NCBI RefSeq assembly: GCF_008801915.1 | Contig: NZ_VZOV01000004.1 | Location: 1 to 64,000, forward strand | Source of the DNA: Cupriavidus gilardii | GTDB lineage: Bacteria; Pseudomonadota; Gammaproteobacteria; Burkholderiales; Burkholderiaceae | Reading direction: 5' to 3' | Length of the DNA stretch: 64,000 nt | Shown: one piece after another, positions 17,618-26,826 of the stretch | Position numbering within the stretch: the stretch's first letter is position 1 | How the letters are laid out: the number at the start of each line of letters is the position of its first letter | Position numbers and translations under genes: made by a program | Notes under the pieces: model-generated | What the model saw: the letters and a program-made list of their open reading frames with translations, nothing else | What the model was told of the DNA's origin: nothing | Database searches by the model: none

Positions 17618-18370
17618 TCAGGCGGCGTCGGACGCGAACGGCCGCCACTGGTTGCCGACCAGCACCTGCAGCGGCTGGAAGCGCGCCTTGTAGGCCATCT
17701 TGCGGCTGTTGGCGATCCAGTAGCCGAGATACAGGTGCGGCAGGCCCAGTTCGCGGGTCTGCTCGATCTGCCACAGGATGTTGTAGGTGCCGTAGCTGGT
17801 CTTGGGCTGCAGCGGATCGTAGAACGTGTAGACCGACGACAGGCCGTCGTCGAGCACGTCGATCATGCTGACCATGCGCAGCTTGCCCGGCTCGGCCGCG
17901 TCGGGGGGATCGCGGAATTCGACCAGCCGCGAATTGACGCGGCTCTGCAGCAGGAACTGCTCGTATTGGTCGCGGCTGTCCTGGTCCATGCCCCCGCCTG
18001 CATGCCGCATCGACTGGTAGCGCAGATACAGCGCGTAGTGTTCCTCGACGTAGGTCAGCGGCGCCACCAGCGCCTGCAGATGACGGTGGCGCTGCCACGC
18101 GCGGCGCTGGCTGCGGTCCGGCTCGAACTGGTCGACCGCCAGCCGGCATGGCGTGCAGGCATGGCAATCGTCGCAATAGGGGCGGTAGGTAAAGACGCCG
18201 CTGCGCCGGAAGCCCGCGCGTACCAGGCGGGAATAGACGTCGGCATTGATCAGGTGCGCGGGGGTGGCCACCTGCGAGCGGGCCATGCGGCCTTCGAGAT
18301 AGCTGCAAGCGTAGGGCGCCGTTGCATAGAACTGCAGCGCGGAAAGGGGCAATTCCTTGAGCTTGCTCAT
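17618..18370 (-). CDS. bpt: aspartate/glutamate leucyltransferase
   Basis: Transfers Leu from Leu-tRNA to N-terminal Asp or Glu of proteins, marking them for ClpSAP degradation (N-degron pathway). 250 residues. The N-terminal domain has the Cys cluster [12 protein letters not shown] near residues 65-76 and the C-terminal GNAT-like domain has YLGYWI and the YKARFQPLQ segment. It is directly downstream of aat on the same strand, with only 46 bases between; the pair aat-bpt is a common operon. Confidence 0.95.
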   Translation of the reverse strand: MSKLKELPLSALQFYATAPYACSYLEGRMARSQVATPAHLINADVYSRLVRAGFRRSGVFTYRPYCDDCHACTPCRLAVDQFEPDRSQRRAWQRHRHLQALVAPLTYVEEHYALYLRYQSMRHAGGGMDQDSRDQYEQFLLQSRVNSRLVEFRDPPDAAEPGKLRMVSMIDVLDDGLSSVYTFYDPLQPKTSYGTYNILWQIEQTRELGLPHLYLGYWIANSRKMAYKARFQPLQVLVGNQWRPFASDAA

Positions 18371-18416
18371 GATCGGATGCTGCCGTCGGGTGCTGCCGCG
18401 GTCGGAGCGGGGGGCG

Positions 18417-19207
18417 CTAGCGTTCTGCGTCGCGCGCCCGCGTCCACCATTCGAGCACCGTCTTGTCGAACCGCCACGGCACGATCGGCGGCTGCGCGGT
18501 CGCCGTGCGCAGATGCGCGACGAACTCGCTGCGCGGGATCGGCCGCGCGCCCAGCGAGGCGAGGTGCTCGGTTTCCTGCTGGCAGTCTATCATCGTCACC
18601 CCATGGCCGGCGAGGAAGCCGCACAGCGCCGCCAGCGCGATCTTCGAGGCGTCGGTGCGGCGCGCGAACATCGACTCGCCATAAAACATGCGGCCAAGCG
18701 CCACGCCGTACAGGCCGCCGACGCGCTCGCCGCGATACCAGGTCTCGACCGAATGGGCCATGCCGCGCGCATGCAGCGCGCCGTAGGCCTCGACGATTTC
18801 CGGCGTGATCCAGGTGCCGTGCTGGCCCGCGCGCGGGGTCTCGGCGCAGGCGCGCATCACCGCTTCGAAGTCGTCGTCGACGCGGATCTGCCAGTCGTCC
18901 TCGCGCAGCACGCGCTTGAGCGTCTTGCGCAGGCTCAGCGAAACGCGCAACGCGGCGGGGTCGAGCACCATGCGCGGATCGGTGCTCCACCACAGCACCG
19001 GCTGGCCCTGCGCATACCAGGGAAAGATGCCGTGGCGGTAGGCCAGCAGCAGGCGCTGCGGAGTCAGGTCGCGGCTGGCCGCCAGCAGGCCCGGGGCTTC
19101 GGAGTCAGGTCGCGGCTGGCCGCCAGCAGGCCCGGGGCTTCGGAGTCGGGGCCCAGCGCGGCATCGACCGGGGGAAACGGATCGTGCGGGTCGAGCCAGG
19201 CGATCAT
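18417..19207 (-). pseudogene. aat: leucyl/phenylalanyl-tRNA-protein transferase, disrupted by a 41-bp tandem duplication
   Basis: Aat adds Leu or Phe to N-terminal Lys or Arg in the N-degron pathway. The N-terminus ([14 protein letters not shown], from the ATG at 19207) and the long remainder (from [20 protein letters not shown] onward) are both normal for the family but lie in different frames. Between them a 41-bp unit is present twice, so the first frame runs to a TGA at 19064-19066. Removing one copy restores a continuous protein of 249 residues, the family's length. All conserved parts ([31 protein letters not shown]) are intact. The gene would be off unless the repeat contracts. Confidence 0.9.
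19060..19147. repeat. 41-bp perfect tandem duplication inside aat
   Basis: Bases 19060-19100 and 19101-19141 are identical, and six more bases (19142-19147) begin a third copy. Because 41 is not a multiple of three, the duplication shifts the aat reading frame. Confidence 0.98.
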
Positions 19208-19296
19208 GCGCGGGCGGAGGCGGGGACGAACGAGCGGTTGAACGGGGAAGGGGCGGCCTTGGCGGGCATGGCGGGCCGTGGCGGCGTACCCTGCGT

Positions 19297-19881
19297 TCAG
19301 GGCTCCACCGTTGCGCGCGCCGCCAGCGGGCGCATCGGCTTGTCGATATCGAGCGTATGCAGCCGGAAGCTGCCGTCGGCGATGCGGCCGGCGGCGCGGT
19401 CGGCAAAAAAGCAGCGCAGCGTGTGGATCACCGTGGGGAAGGCCAGCTCGTCCCAAGGCACGTCGGCCTCGTCGACCAGCTTGACCTCGAGGCTTTCCTC
19501 GCCGGGCGCGATATCGAGATCCTCGAGCCGGGCAAGATAGAACAGATGGACCTGATGCACGTGCGGCACGTTCAGCATCGAGAACAGCTCGCCGATCTGC
19601 ACGCGGGCGCCGGCTTCCTCCAGCGTCTCCCGTGCGGCGGCCTGCGCGGTGGTCTCGCCGATCTCCATGAAGCCGGCCGGCAGCGTCCAGAAGCCGTAGC
19701 GCGGCTCGATCGCGCGCTTGCACAGCAGGATCTTGTCTTCCCAGACCGGAACCGTGCCGACCACATTGCGCGGATTGACGTAATGGATGGTGCCGCATTG
19801 ATCGCAGAGATGGCGCGGCCGGTTGTCGCCATCGGGAATGCGCAGCACGACCGCATGGCCGCAGTTCGAGCAGAATTTCAT
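19297..19881 (-). CDS. NUDIX hydrolase with N-terminal zinc ribbon
   Basis: A 194-residue cytoplasmic pyrophosphohydrolase. A zinc ribbon CSNCG...CDQCG (residues 4-31) precedes the Nudix domain, whose full box GX5EX7REXXEEXG starts near residue 76 ([11 protein letters not shown]). The zinc ribbon and length resemble the NADH-pyrophosphatase-like NudC relatives, but the C-terminal NudC motif is not visible, so the substrate is open. The start is ATG at 19881. It lies upstream of aat and bpt, separated from aat by 89 bases. Confidence 0.88.
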   Translation of the reverse strand: MKFCSNCGHAVVLRIPDGDNRPRHLCDQCGTIHYVNPRNVVGTVPVWEDKILLCKRAIEPRYGFWTLPAGFMEIGETTAQAAARETLEEAGARVQIGELFSMLNVPHVHQVHLFYLARLEDLDIAPGEESLEVKLVDEADVPWDELAFPTVIHTLRCFFADRAAGRIADGSFRLHTLDIDKPMRPLAARATVEP

Positions 19882-20083
19882 GGATTCGGTCCGGGAGGAA
19901 TGGGCGCAGTTTATCACCGGGCCCGTGGGCGGCACGACCGTGGCGCCGTGACGTCGGTGCGCGCTCGAACGAGCGGCAGGCAATCGACGGAAGACAGAAT
20001 TGACGCAAACACCGCGCGAACAACGCGCAAACAAAAAAGCCGCCCGGTGAATCGGGGCGGCTGCCTTTGCGGATTTCGATCGG

Positions 20084-20161
<78 letters not shown>

Positions 20162-20240
20162 TCCGTCGAAGAAGTGATTATAGGGCAATCGCTTTCGCAA
20201 TGCAACAGCAGCGTGCGACCAAAGTGAGCGGCGCCGCATG

Positions 20241-20999
20241 TCAAGCGGTCTCGGGGGCCGCATTGCCGTTCGGGCGTTCCCACATCGCCGCCTCGAACTC
20301 GAAATTCTCGCGTTGCAGCAGATCGTCCCGTTGCCAGATCACGCGGTCGGGCCGCACCGTCAGCATCCAGGTCGTGGTGACCAGCGGCGCGGGCGCGGAG
20401 AAGGCCAGCGGCGTCAGCACCGCGGCGCAATGACCCTGGCCGGGATCGCGCACCGAGCGGTAGCGGATCAGCCCGAGGCCGGCCTCGCGCGCGACGCGGG
20501 CGAACGCCTGGCAGCCGTCGTAGTGCACCGGGTCTTGCCATTGCGCGGCGTCGCGCACGAACGGCGCTTCGTCCAGCGCTACGCCTTCGGTCCGTACGCC
20601 GACCTGGAACAGCGTCTGCGCGCGCGCATCGATGCGCGGCAGCGCGGGACTGTCGCGCAGGAAGCGCCAGCGCCAATAGCCGAGCTCCGCGCAGGCGGTG
20701 CGGATCTCGTCCGCGCCATAGAAGACGCCCGGATCGTGCGCGGCCCGAAAGCGCGACCCCCACGGCGACGGCGGATAGCGGAACGGCGTGAACAGCAGAT
20801 AGTGCAGATGGCGGGCGTAGGAGGGCACCGCCGGTTTGCCGGCATCGAGCACGGCTTCCAGCACGGCCTGCTCTTCGAGGCTGTCGACCAGCGGCATCGT
20901 GGAAACCACATGCTGGGCTTCCACCGCCCGCCACAACGTGAGCGCAAACGGCTTGCGCTCAGATGCGACCGCGGGTGGCGTCCAGGTAGTGAACGACAC
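20241..20999 (-). CDS. RES-domain toxin (NAD+-degrading family)
   Basis: A 252-residue RES-domain protein, the toxin half of Xre-RES pairs; characterised members deplete NAD+ by phosphorolysis or hydrolysis. The fold's conserved positions are visible: LWRAVEAQH near residue 22, the SRFRAAHDPGVFYGA segment with its Arg and the paired Glu in ADEIRTACAE. The start overlaps the 3' end of the antitoxin gene by 41 bases, the usual antitoxin-first order. No sign of truncation. Confidence 0.85.
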   Translation of the reverse strand: MSFTTWTPPAVASERKPFALTLWRAVEAQHVVSTMPLVDSLEEQAVLEAVLDAGKPAVPSYARHLHYLLFTPFRYPPSPWGSRFRAAHDPGVFYGADEIRTACAELGYWRWRFLRDSPALPRIDARAQTLFQVGVRTEGVALDEAPFVRDAAQWQDPVHYDGCQAFARVAREAGLGLIRYRSVRDPGQGHCAAVLTPLAFSAPAPLVTTTWMLTVRPDRVIWQRDDLLQRENFEFEAAMWERPNGNAAPETA

Positions 21000-21354
21000 G
21001 AACCAGGCCTTCGGTAGTACGGATCAGTTCGAGCGGCTTGCCGCCCAGCGCGAGGTTGTCATTGGCCAGCCACAGCCGGGCCTGGTCGCCATGTCCGAGG
21101 ATGGCGTCGAGCGAACGGAACAGGCGGACGAACAGCACGCCGAATTCCCATTCCTTGCGGTGGCTGTCCAGTACGTAATGGCCCGAGGCCATGCGGGAGA
21201 CAGAAGCCGTGCTGATGCCGAGCACGCTGGCGACCACGGCCTGGCTGATGCCGAGGAAGCCGGCCGCGCGCATCACGGCCTTGGTCAGGGTCGCTCCGGC
21301 ATCCGGGGCGCCGGCGGGAAGCTGCTGCCGAAGTTGCTTGGTCTGCATCGCCAT
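20959..21354 (-). CDS. Xre/MbcA/ParS-type antitoxin of the RES toxin
   Basis: 131 residues. An N-terminal helix-turn-helix (LGISQAVVASVLGISTASVS, about residues 34-53) is followed by the toxin-binding DUF2384 domain, ending near TTEGLVRVVHYLDATRGRI. It should block the RES toxin's active site and repress the operon. The upstream region 21355-21400 is A/T-rich with TATAA-like sequence suited to a promoter. Overlap with the toxin gene couples their translation. Confidence 0.87.
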   Translation of the reverse strand: MAMQTKQLRQQLPAGAPDAGATLTKAVMRAAGFLGISQAVVASVLGISTASVSRMASGHYVLDSHRKEWEFGVLFVRLFRSLDAILGHGDQARLWLANDNLALGGKPLELIRTTEGLVRVVHYLDATRGRI

Positions 21355-21568
21355 GCTCCTGTTTCCTTGGAAACATTATAGGCCACTTGTTTCGCAAGGG
21401 AAGCAGGAAAACCACTTTTGCGCGGGTTCCTTGCGTACGCCGGTTCGACCGCCGGCGCTCGGGACCCGTTCCCGGACTGTTGGCGAGCACGCGGAACTGC
21501 CGTACCGATTCGGCCGGCGGGCGATGAAATATAGTGCGGACGCGCGCAGAGGGCAGCATGCCCGCCGA

Positions 21569-22507
21569 TCAGGCCCCCGCGTCCTGCAGCACCGTCTGCA
21601 GCGCATGCAGCGAGGCGTCCAGGCTCTGCCCGCTGGTGTCGACGATCGCGTCGGCACGCGAGTAGAGCGGCGTGCGGGCCTGCAGGATACGGCGCAGATC
21701 GGCCATCGCCTCGCTGTTGCCCTGCATCGGCCGCATATCGCCCTGGGCGACCACGCGCGCCATGTGTTCCTCGGGGGAGGTCTTGACCCACACCGTGTAG
21801 CAGTTGGCCAGCAGCAGATTGAAGGTGGCCGGCTCCGACACCAGGCTGCCCGGGGTCGCCAGCACCAGCCGCTCGTGTTCGCGCAGCACGCGCTCGAGCG
21901 CGCGCAACTCGTAGCGGCGGTAGGCGGCCTGGCCGTACAGCGAATGGATTTCCGACAGCGTGGCGCCGGCCTCCTGTTCGATGGCGCCGTTCAGCTCGAC
22001 GAACGGCAGTTCGCGCGCCGCGGCCAGTGCCCGGCCCAGCGTCGATTTGCCGGCGCCGCGCAGGCCGATCAGCGCGATCCGCTGATGGCGGGCGTCGAAG
22101 GGCGCCGACGGCGCCAGCGCATTGCGGCAGGCTTCGCGCACGCGGGCCAGATCGGCCGGCGGCAATTGCGCCAGCCATTGCAGCAACTGGCCGAACTCGG
22201 CGGCGCGCGCGCCGTTGCCGCCATCGGCCTCGGCCAGCACCACCGGCAGCGGCACGTTCAGCGCGGCCGCCACCTGGCGCAGCAGCAGCACGGACGCGTT
22301 GCCCGTCCCGGTTTCCAGATTGGCCAGATAGCGCTCGGAGACGCCGGCGCCGCGCGCCAGATCCTTGCGCGACATGCCGCGCGCGGCGCGCAGCGAACGG
22401 ATTCGCTCGCCCAGCTGGGTCAGATACGGATCGCGCTCGCCGGGCTGGCGGGGCTCGGCGTCGGACAAGGGCGCAGTGGCTTCGGTGGCGCGGCGCATCT
22501 CGGACAT
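21569..22507 (-). CDS. boxR: BoxR-type regulator: XRE helix-turn-helix fused to a shikimate-kinase-like domain
   Basis: A 312-residue regulator. Residues 30-90 are an XRE helix-turn-helix (SRKDLARGAGVSERYLANLE). The rest is homologous to shikimate kinase, with a P-loop GLRGAGKST near residue 149; in Azoarcus BoxR this domain binds benzoyl-CoA and releases repression. The ATG at 22507 (a second ATG is three codons on) is preferred because the upstream frame covers the operator region. It is divergent from bclA, with TGCA boxes between them. The domain architecture and neighbour make the assignment strong. Confidence 0.92.
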   Translation of the reverse strand: MSEMRRATEATAPLSDAEPRQPGERDPYLTQLGERIRSLRAARGMSRKDLARGAGVSERYLANLETGTGNASVLLLRQVAAALNVPLPVVLAEADGGNGARAAEFGQLLQWLAQLPPADLARVREACRNALAPSAPFDARHQRIALIGLRGAGKSTLGRALAAARELPFVELNGAIEQEAGATLSEIHSLYGQAAYRRYELRALERVLREHERLVLATPGSLVSEPATFNLLLANCYTVWVKTSPEEHMARVVAQGDMRPMQGNSEAMADLRRILQARTPLYSRADAIVDTSGQSLDASLHALQTVLQDAGA

Positions 22508-22608
22508 GGGTTCGATGGAAGGGCAGCGACGGGCGCTGGGTGCGGCATTATAGGGCACACGAATCGCAAACTCCGGGTAGACCCCGAGCCTGTTTCGCTG
22601 CCATATAG

Positions 22609-22652
22609 TGCATTCCTGAGCTTGCATCTTAGTCGATGTGCAATAAAATGCA
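22609..22652. promoter_or_regulatory. bclA promoter with BoxR-type TGCA boxes
   Basis: Four TGCA tetranucleotides lie at 22609, 22623, 22639 and 22649. The last two form TGCA-N6-TGCA, the arrangement I recall for BoxR operators. A promoter TTGCAT (22622-22627), 16 bp, TAAAAT (22644-22649) for the plus-strand bclA overlaps three of the boxes, so a bound repressor would cover both promoter hexamers. Confidence 0.65.
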
Positions 22653-22776
22653 TCAACAACGATAAGGTGCCGCCGCCGCGGTGCATCCGCACCCCGCCGC
22701 CCAATCCCGTCCAATGCCCCCGGCGCGCACCAACGGCCGACAAGAGGCCGCCTTCGGGCCGCCCAAGGAGTGAGAC

Positions 22777-24420
22777 ATGACGTCCCCGACCGCTTTGCCG
22801 GCGCGCTACAACGCCGCCGTCGATCTGCTGTCGCGCAATCTGGATGCCGGCCGGGGCGACAAGCTGGCCTACCGCGACGACACCGCCATGCTGACCTTCG
22901 CCGAGCTCGAGGCGCGCAGCCGCGGCTTCGCCGGCGCGCTGCTGGCGGCGGGCCTGCGGCCCGAGGAACGGCTGCTGCTGTGCGCGTTCGATACCATCGA
23001 TTTTCCGGTGGCGTTCCTGGGGTCCCTGCTGGCCGGCGTGGTGCCGGTGGCCGTCAATACGCTGCTGACGGTGGACGACTACGCCTACATGCTTGAACAC
23101 AGCGGCGCGCGCGCCGTGGTGGTGTCCGCACCGCTGTTGCCGGCCTTGCGCGAGGCGGCGCAGCGCGCCGGGGTCGAACCGCTGTGGATCGTCGCGGCGC
23201 CGCTGCCCGCCGATGGGCAGCTGCCGCAGGGCGAGGAGCCGGCGGCGGCGACCGTGGCGGGCCTGGCCGGCAGCGGTACGCCGCTCGCGCACGCTGCCGC
23301 GACGGGGCCCGACCACATGGCGTTCTGGCTCTATTCGTCCGGCTCCACAGGGCGGCCCAAGGGCACGGTCCATACGCACGGCAACCTGTTCCATACCGCC
23401 GACCTGTATGCCCGCCAGGTGCTCGGCCTGCGCGAGGACGACGTGGTGTTCTCCGCCGCCAAGCTGTTCTTCGCCTACGGGCTCGGCAACGCCTTGACCT
23501 TCCCGCTGTCGGTCGGCGCCACCACGGTATTGATGGCGGAGCGCCCGACGCCGCAAGCGGTGTTCCGCCGTCTGACCGAACAGCGGCCCACCGTGTTCTG
23601 CGGCGTGCCGACGCTGTTCGCCGGCATGCTGGCCGCGCCCGACCTGCCGGCGCGCGACAACGTCGCGCTGCGTATCTGTACCTCCGCCGGCGAGGCCTTG
23701 CCGCGCGACATCGGCGAACGGTTCCGCGCCCATTTCGGCTGCGACATCCTCGACGGCATCGGCTCGACGGAGATGCTGCACATCTTCCTGTCGAACCGTC
23801 CCGGCGACGTACGCTACGGCACCACCGGCAAGCCGGTGCCCGGCTACGAGCTGAAACTGCTGGACGACGCCGGCCAGCCCTGCGCCGCGGGCGAGATCGG
23901 CGATCTGTACATCAAGGGGCCATCGGCCGCGCTGATGTACTGGGGCAATCGCGACAAGACCCGCGATACCTTCGTCGGCGAATGGACCCGCAGCGGCGAC
24001 AAGTACCTGTGCGATGCCGACGGCTATTACGTCTATGCCGGGCGCAGCGACGACATGCTGAAGGTCGGCGGCATCTACGTGTCGCCGTTCGAGGTCGAGG
24101 CGGCGCTGGCGCGGCATCCGGCGGTACTGGAGGCCGCCGTGATCGGCGTCGAGGATGCCGATCGCCTGGTCAAGCCCAAGGCGTACGTGGTGCTGCGGCC
24201 GGGCCATGCGTGGCACGACGGCATGGAGGCGCAGTTGCAGGACTTCGTCAAGCGCAACCTGGCGCCGTACAAGTATCCGCGCCGGATCGAGTGCGTGGCC
24301 GAGCTGCCCAAGACCGCGACCGGCAAGATCCAGCGTTTCCGCCTGCGGCAGCGCGAACAGCAGGCGCGCGAGGCCGCGTCGGGCGCGGCCGGCGCCATCC
24401 CCTCGCCATCCGCGCCATGA
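22777..24420 (+). CDS. bclA: benzoate-CoA ligase
   Basis: Activates benzoate to benzoyl-CoA with ATP, the first step of aerobic (Box) or anaerobic benzoate degradation. The 547-residue acyl-AMP-forming enzyme has the P-loop-like YSSGSTGRPKG near residue 188, LFFAYGLGN and CTSAGEALP typical of benzoate ligases, the AMP-binding YAGRSDDMLKVGG hinge, and the catalytic Lys in PKTATGKIQRF. The C-terminus has a short Ala-rich extension. It is divergent from boxR and followed by a five-gene ABC importer on the same strand, which suggests one benzoate regulon. Confidence 0.93.
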   Translation: MTSPTALPARYNAAVDLLSRNLDAGRGDKLAYRDDTAMLTFAELEARSRGFAGALLAAGLRPEERLLLCAFDTIDFPVAFLGSLLAGVVPVAVNTLLTVDDYAYMLEHSGARAVVVSAPLLPALREAAQRAGVEPLWIVAAPLPADGQLPQGEEPAAATVAGLAGSGTPLAHAAATGPDHMAFWLYSSGSTGRPKGTVHTHGNLFHTADLYARQVLGLREDDVVFSAAKLFFAYGLGNALTFPLSVGATTVLMAERPTPQAVFRRLTEQRPTVFCGVPTLFAGMLAAPDLPARDNVALRICTSAGEALPRDIGERFRAHFGCDILDGIGSTEMLHIFLSNRPGDVRYGTTGKPVPGYELKLLDDAGQPCAAGEIGDLYIKGPSAALMYWGNRDKTRDTFVGEWTRSGDKYLCDADGYYVYAGRSDDMLKVGGIYVSPFEVEAALARHPAVLEAAVIGVEDADRLVKPKAYVVLRPGHAWHDGMEAQLQDFVKRNLAPYKYPRRIECVAELPKTATGKIQRFRLRQREQQAREAASGAAGAIPSPSAP

Positions 24421-24659
24421 GACAGGGTAAGCCGCGATATCCCCGGGGCCCACGCGTCATTACACTCGGGCGCGAGCCGGTTGCGCTGGTGGACGAAGCT
24501 GTCCCGGCGCCGGGTTCCACTGCATTGACGCCATCCATGGCGGGGTTTATAACGGCGAAAACTTCAAACCTAAAATAATTTGGCGCCGCACCGCCTCGGC
24601 ACCGGCGCCGCCGCACCGTCGAGCGAGCGAACCGCTTGAACCACCAGGAGGAGACATCC

Positions 24660-25853
24660 ATGCATCGCTTCATCTCGCGCCGCCTGGCGCCGACCTGTGT
24701 TGCCGCCGCCGCGCTGACGCTGGCGGGCACCGCCGCGGCGCAGCCCGCGCCATCGGCGGCCGCCGGCAAGATCAAGGTCGGCTTCATGCTGCCCTACACC
24801 GGCACCTATGCGGCGCTCGGCACGGCGATCGAGAACGGCTTCCGCATGTACGTGCAGGAGCAGGGCGGCCGGCTGGGCGGGCGCGAGGTCGAATTCTTCA
24901 AGGTCGACGACGAATCGGATCCGGCCAAGGCGCCCGAGAACGCCAACAAGCTGGTCAAGCGCGATCAGGTCGACGTGGTGATCGGCACCGTGCACTCGGG
25001 CGTGCAGATGGGCATCGTCAAGGTGGCCAAGGAGAGCAACACGCTGCTGATCATTCCGAACGCGGGCGCCGACGAGGCTACCGGTCCGCTGTGCGGGCCC
25101 AATATCTTCCGCTCGTCGTTCTCGAACTGGCAGCCAGGCTATGCGATGGGGCAGGTGGTGGCCGAACGCGGCATGAAGCGGGTCGTCACGCTGACGTGGA
25201 AGTACGCGGCGGGCGAGCAGTCGGTGCGCGGCTTCAAGGAGGCCTTCGAGGCCAAGGGCGGCAAGATCGTCAAGGAACTGAGCCTGCCGTTCCCGAACGT
25301 CGAATTCCAGGCGCAGATCACCGAGATCGCGTCGCTCAAGCCCGATGCGGTATTCGTCTTCTTCGCCGGCGGCGGCGCCGTCAAGTTCGTCAAGGACTGG
25401 GCCGCGGCGGGCCTGAAGGACAAGATTCCGCTCTATGCATCGGGCTTCCTGACCGACGGCACGCTGGAGGCGCAGGGTACCGCGGCGCAGGGCCTGGAGA
25501 CCACGCTGCACTACGCCGACGGCTTGCAGAATCCGCGCGACAAGCAGTTCCGGCTCAATTACGCGAAGGCTTACAAGCTGCAGCCGGATGTCTACGCGGT
25601 GCAGGGCTACGACGCGGCGCAGATGCTGGCCGCCGGCGCCGCCGCCGTCAAGGGCGACATGAGCCGCAAGGCGGACGTCTACAAGGCGATCGCCGCCGCG
25701 CGCATCGACAGCCCGCGCGGTACCTTCACGCTGTCGCGGGCCCATAACCCGGTGCAGGACTTCTATCTGCGCAAGGTCGAGGGCCGCGAGAACAAGGTCG
25801 CCGGCATCGCGGTCAAGGCGCTGGCCGATCCCGCGCGCGGCTGCCGCCTGTAA
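24660..25853 (+). CDS. Liv-type periplasmic substrate-binding protein, probably for benzoate
   Basis: 397 residues with a signal peptide ending near AAAQ (residue 27) and a Peripla_BP_6 fold: VGFMLPYTGTYAALG, FKVDDESDP, IGTVHSGVQMG. The ATG at 24660 has AGGAGG upstream. The family serves branched-chain amino acids, but members in box/bzd clusters bind benzoate or hydroxybenzoate; the location behind bclA favours an aromatic acid. It is the first gene of the transporter set. Confidence 0.9.
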   Translation: MHRFISRRLAPTCVAAAALTLAGTAAAQPAPSAAAGKIKVGFMLPYTGTYAALGTAIENGFRMYVQEQGGRLGGREVEFFKVDDESDPAKAPENANKLVKRDQVDVVIGTVHSGVQMGIVKVAKESNTLLIIPNAGADEATGPLCGPNIFRSSFSNWQPGYAMGQVVAERGMKRVVTLTWKYAAGEQSVRGFKEAFEAKGGKIVKELSLPFPNVEFQAQITEIASLKPDAVFVFFAGGGAVKFVKDWAAAGLKDKIPLYASGFLTDGTLEAQGTAAQGLETTLHYADGLQNPRDKQFRLNYAKAYKLQPDVYAVQGYDAAQMLAAGAAAVKGDMSRKADVYKAIAAARIDSPRGTFTLSRAHNPVQDFYLRKVEGRENKVAGIAVKALADPARGCRL

Positions 25854-25955
25854 CGCGAGGCCGCCAACGCCCATCGCCTGCGCCTTGCGCGCGTCACCGG
25901 CCGCGGCATGCCGGCGCTTGCCGGCCGCGGCCTCGTCAACGACCGATCGCCTCGC

Positions 25956-26822
25956 ATGGACTTCGTCTCCTTCCTGATCCAGTGCCTGAACAGCGTGCAG
26001 TACGGTCTGCTGCTGTTCCTGGTCGCCAGCGGCCTGACGCTGATCTTCGGCATCATGGGCGTGATCAATCTCGCCCACGGCAGCTTCTACATGCTGGGCG
26101 CCTACCTGGCCTTCACGCTGGCGAGCATGACCGGCAGCCTGTTCATCGCGCTGCCGCTGGGCATCGTGCTGGCGGTCGCGTTCGGCTATCTGCTCGAGTG
26201 GGTGTTCTTCAGCTATCTGTACGAACGCGACCACCTGCAGCAGGTGCTGATGACCTATGGGCTGATCCTGGTGTTCGAGGAGATGCGCAGCATCCTGGTC
26301 GGCGACGACGTGCATGGCGTGCCGGTGCCGGCGCTGCTCGACGGCGCGCTGCCGATCGGCAACGAGATGACCTATCCGGTCTACCGGCTGTTCATCTCGG
26401 CGGTGTGCCTGCTGGTGGCCGCGGCGATGTACTACGTGATCCGCCGCACGCGGCTGGGCATGACGATCCGTGCCGGCGCCAGCAATCGCGAGATGGTGCA
26501 GTCGCTGGGCGTCAATATCGGCCGGCTGTACCGGCTGGTGTTCGCGCTCGGCGTCGCGCTGGCGGTGCTGGCCGGCATGATCGCCGCGCCCGTGTCGTCG
26601 GTCTATCCCGGCATGGGCAGCCAGGTGCTGATCGTCTGTTTCGTCGTGGTGGTGATCGGCGGCATCGGCTCGGTCAAGGGCGCGATGGTCGCCGCGCTGC
26701 TGCTCGGCTTCGTCGATACCTTCGGCAAGGTGTTCTGGCAGGAGGCGGCGGGGGTGCTGGTCTACCTGCTGATGGCGATCATTCTGCTCTGGAAACCCCA
26801 GGGTCTGTTCAAGGCGGGCTAG
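25956..26822 (+). CDS. LivH-type ABC permease
   Basis: A 288-residue inner-membrane permease with about eight hydrophobic segments. The LivH signature FGIMGVINLAHGSFYMLGAY is near residues 31-50, and the ATPase-contacting loop GMTIRAGASNREMVQSLGV is near residue 169. The ATG at 25956 has the family N-terminus; the GTG/ATG further upstream is not used. It pairs with the LivM-type permease, which starts four bases after its stop. Confidence 0.9.
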   Translation: MDFVSFLIQCLNSVQYGLLLFLVASGLTLIFGIMGVINLAHGSFYMLGAYLAFTLASMTGSLFIALPLGIVLAVAFGYLLEWVFFSYLYERDHLQQVLMTYGLILVFEEMRSILVGDDVHGVPVPALLDGALPIGNEMTYPVYRLFISAVCLLVAAAMYYVIRRTRLGMTIRAGASNREMVQSLGVNIGRLYRLVFALGVALAVLAGMIAAPVSSVYPGMGSQVLIVCFVVVVIGGIGSVKGAMVAALLLGFVDTFGKVFWQEAAGVLVYLLMAIILLWKPQGLFKAG

Positions 26823-26826
26823 CGCG

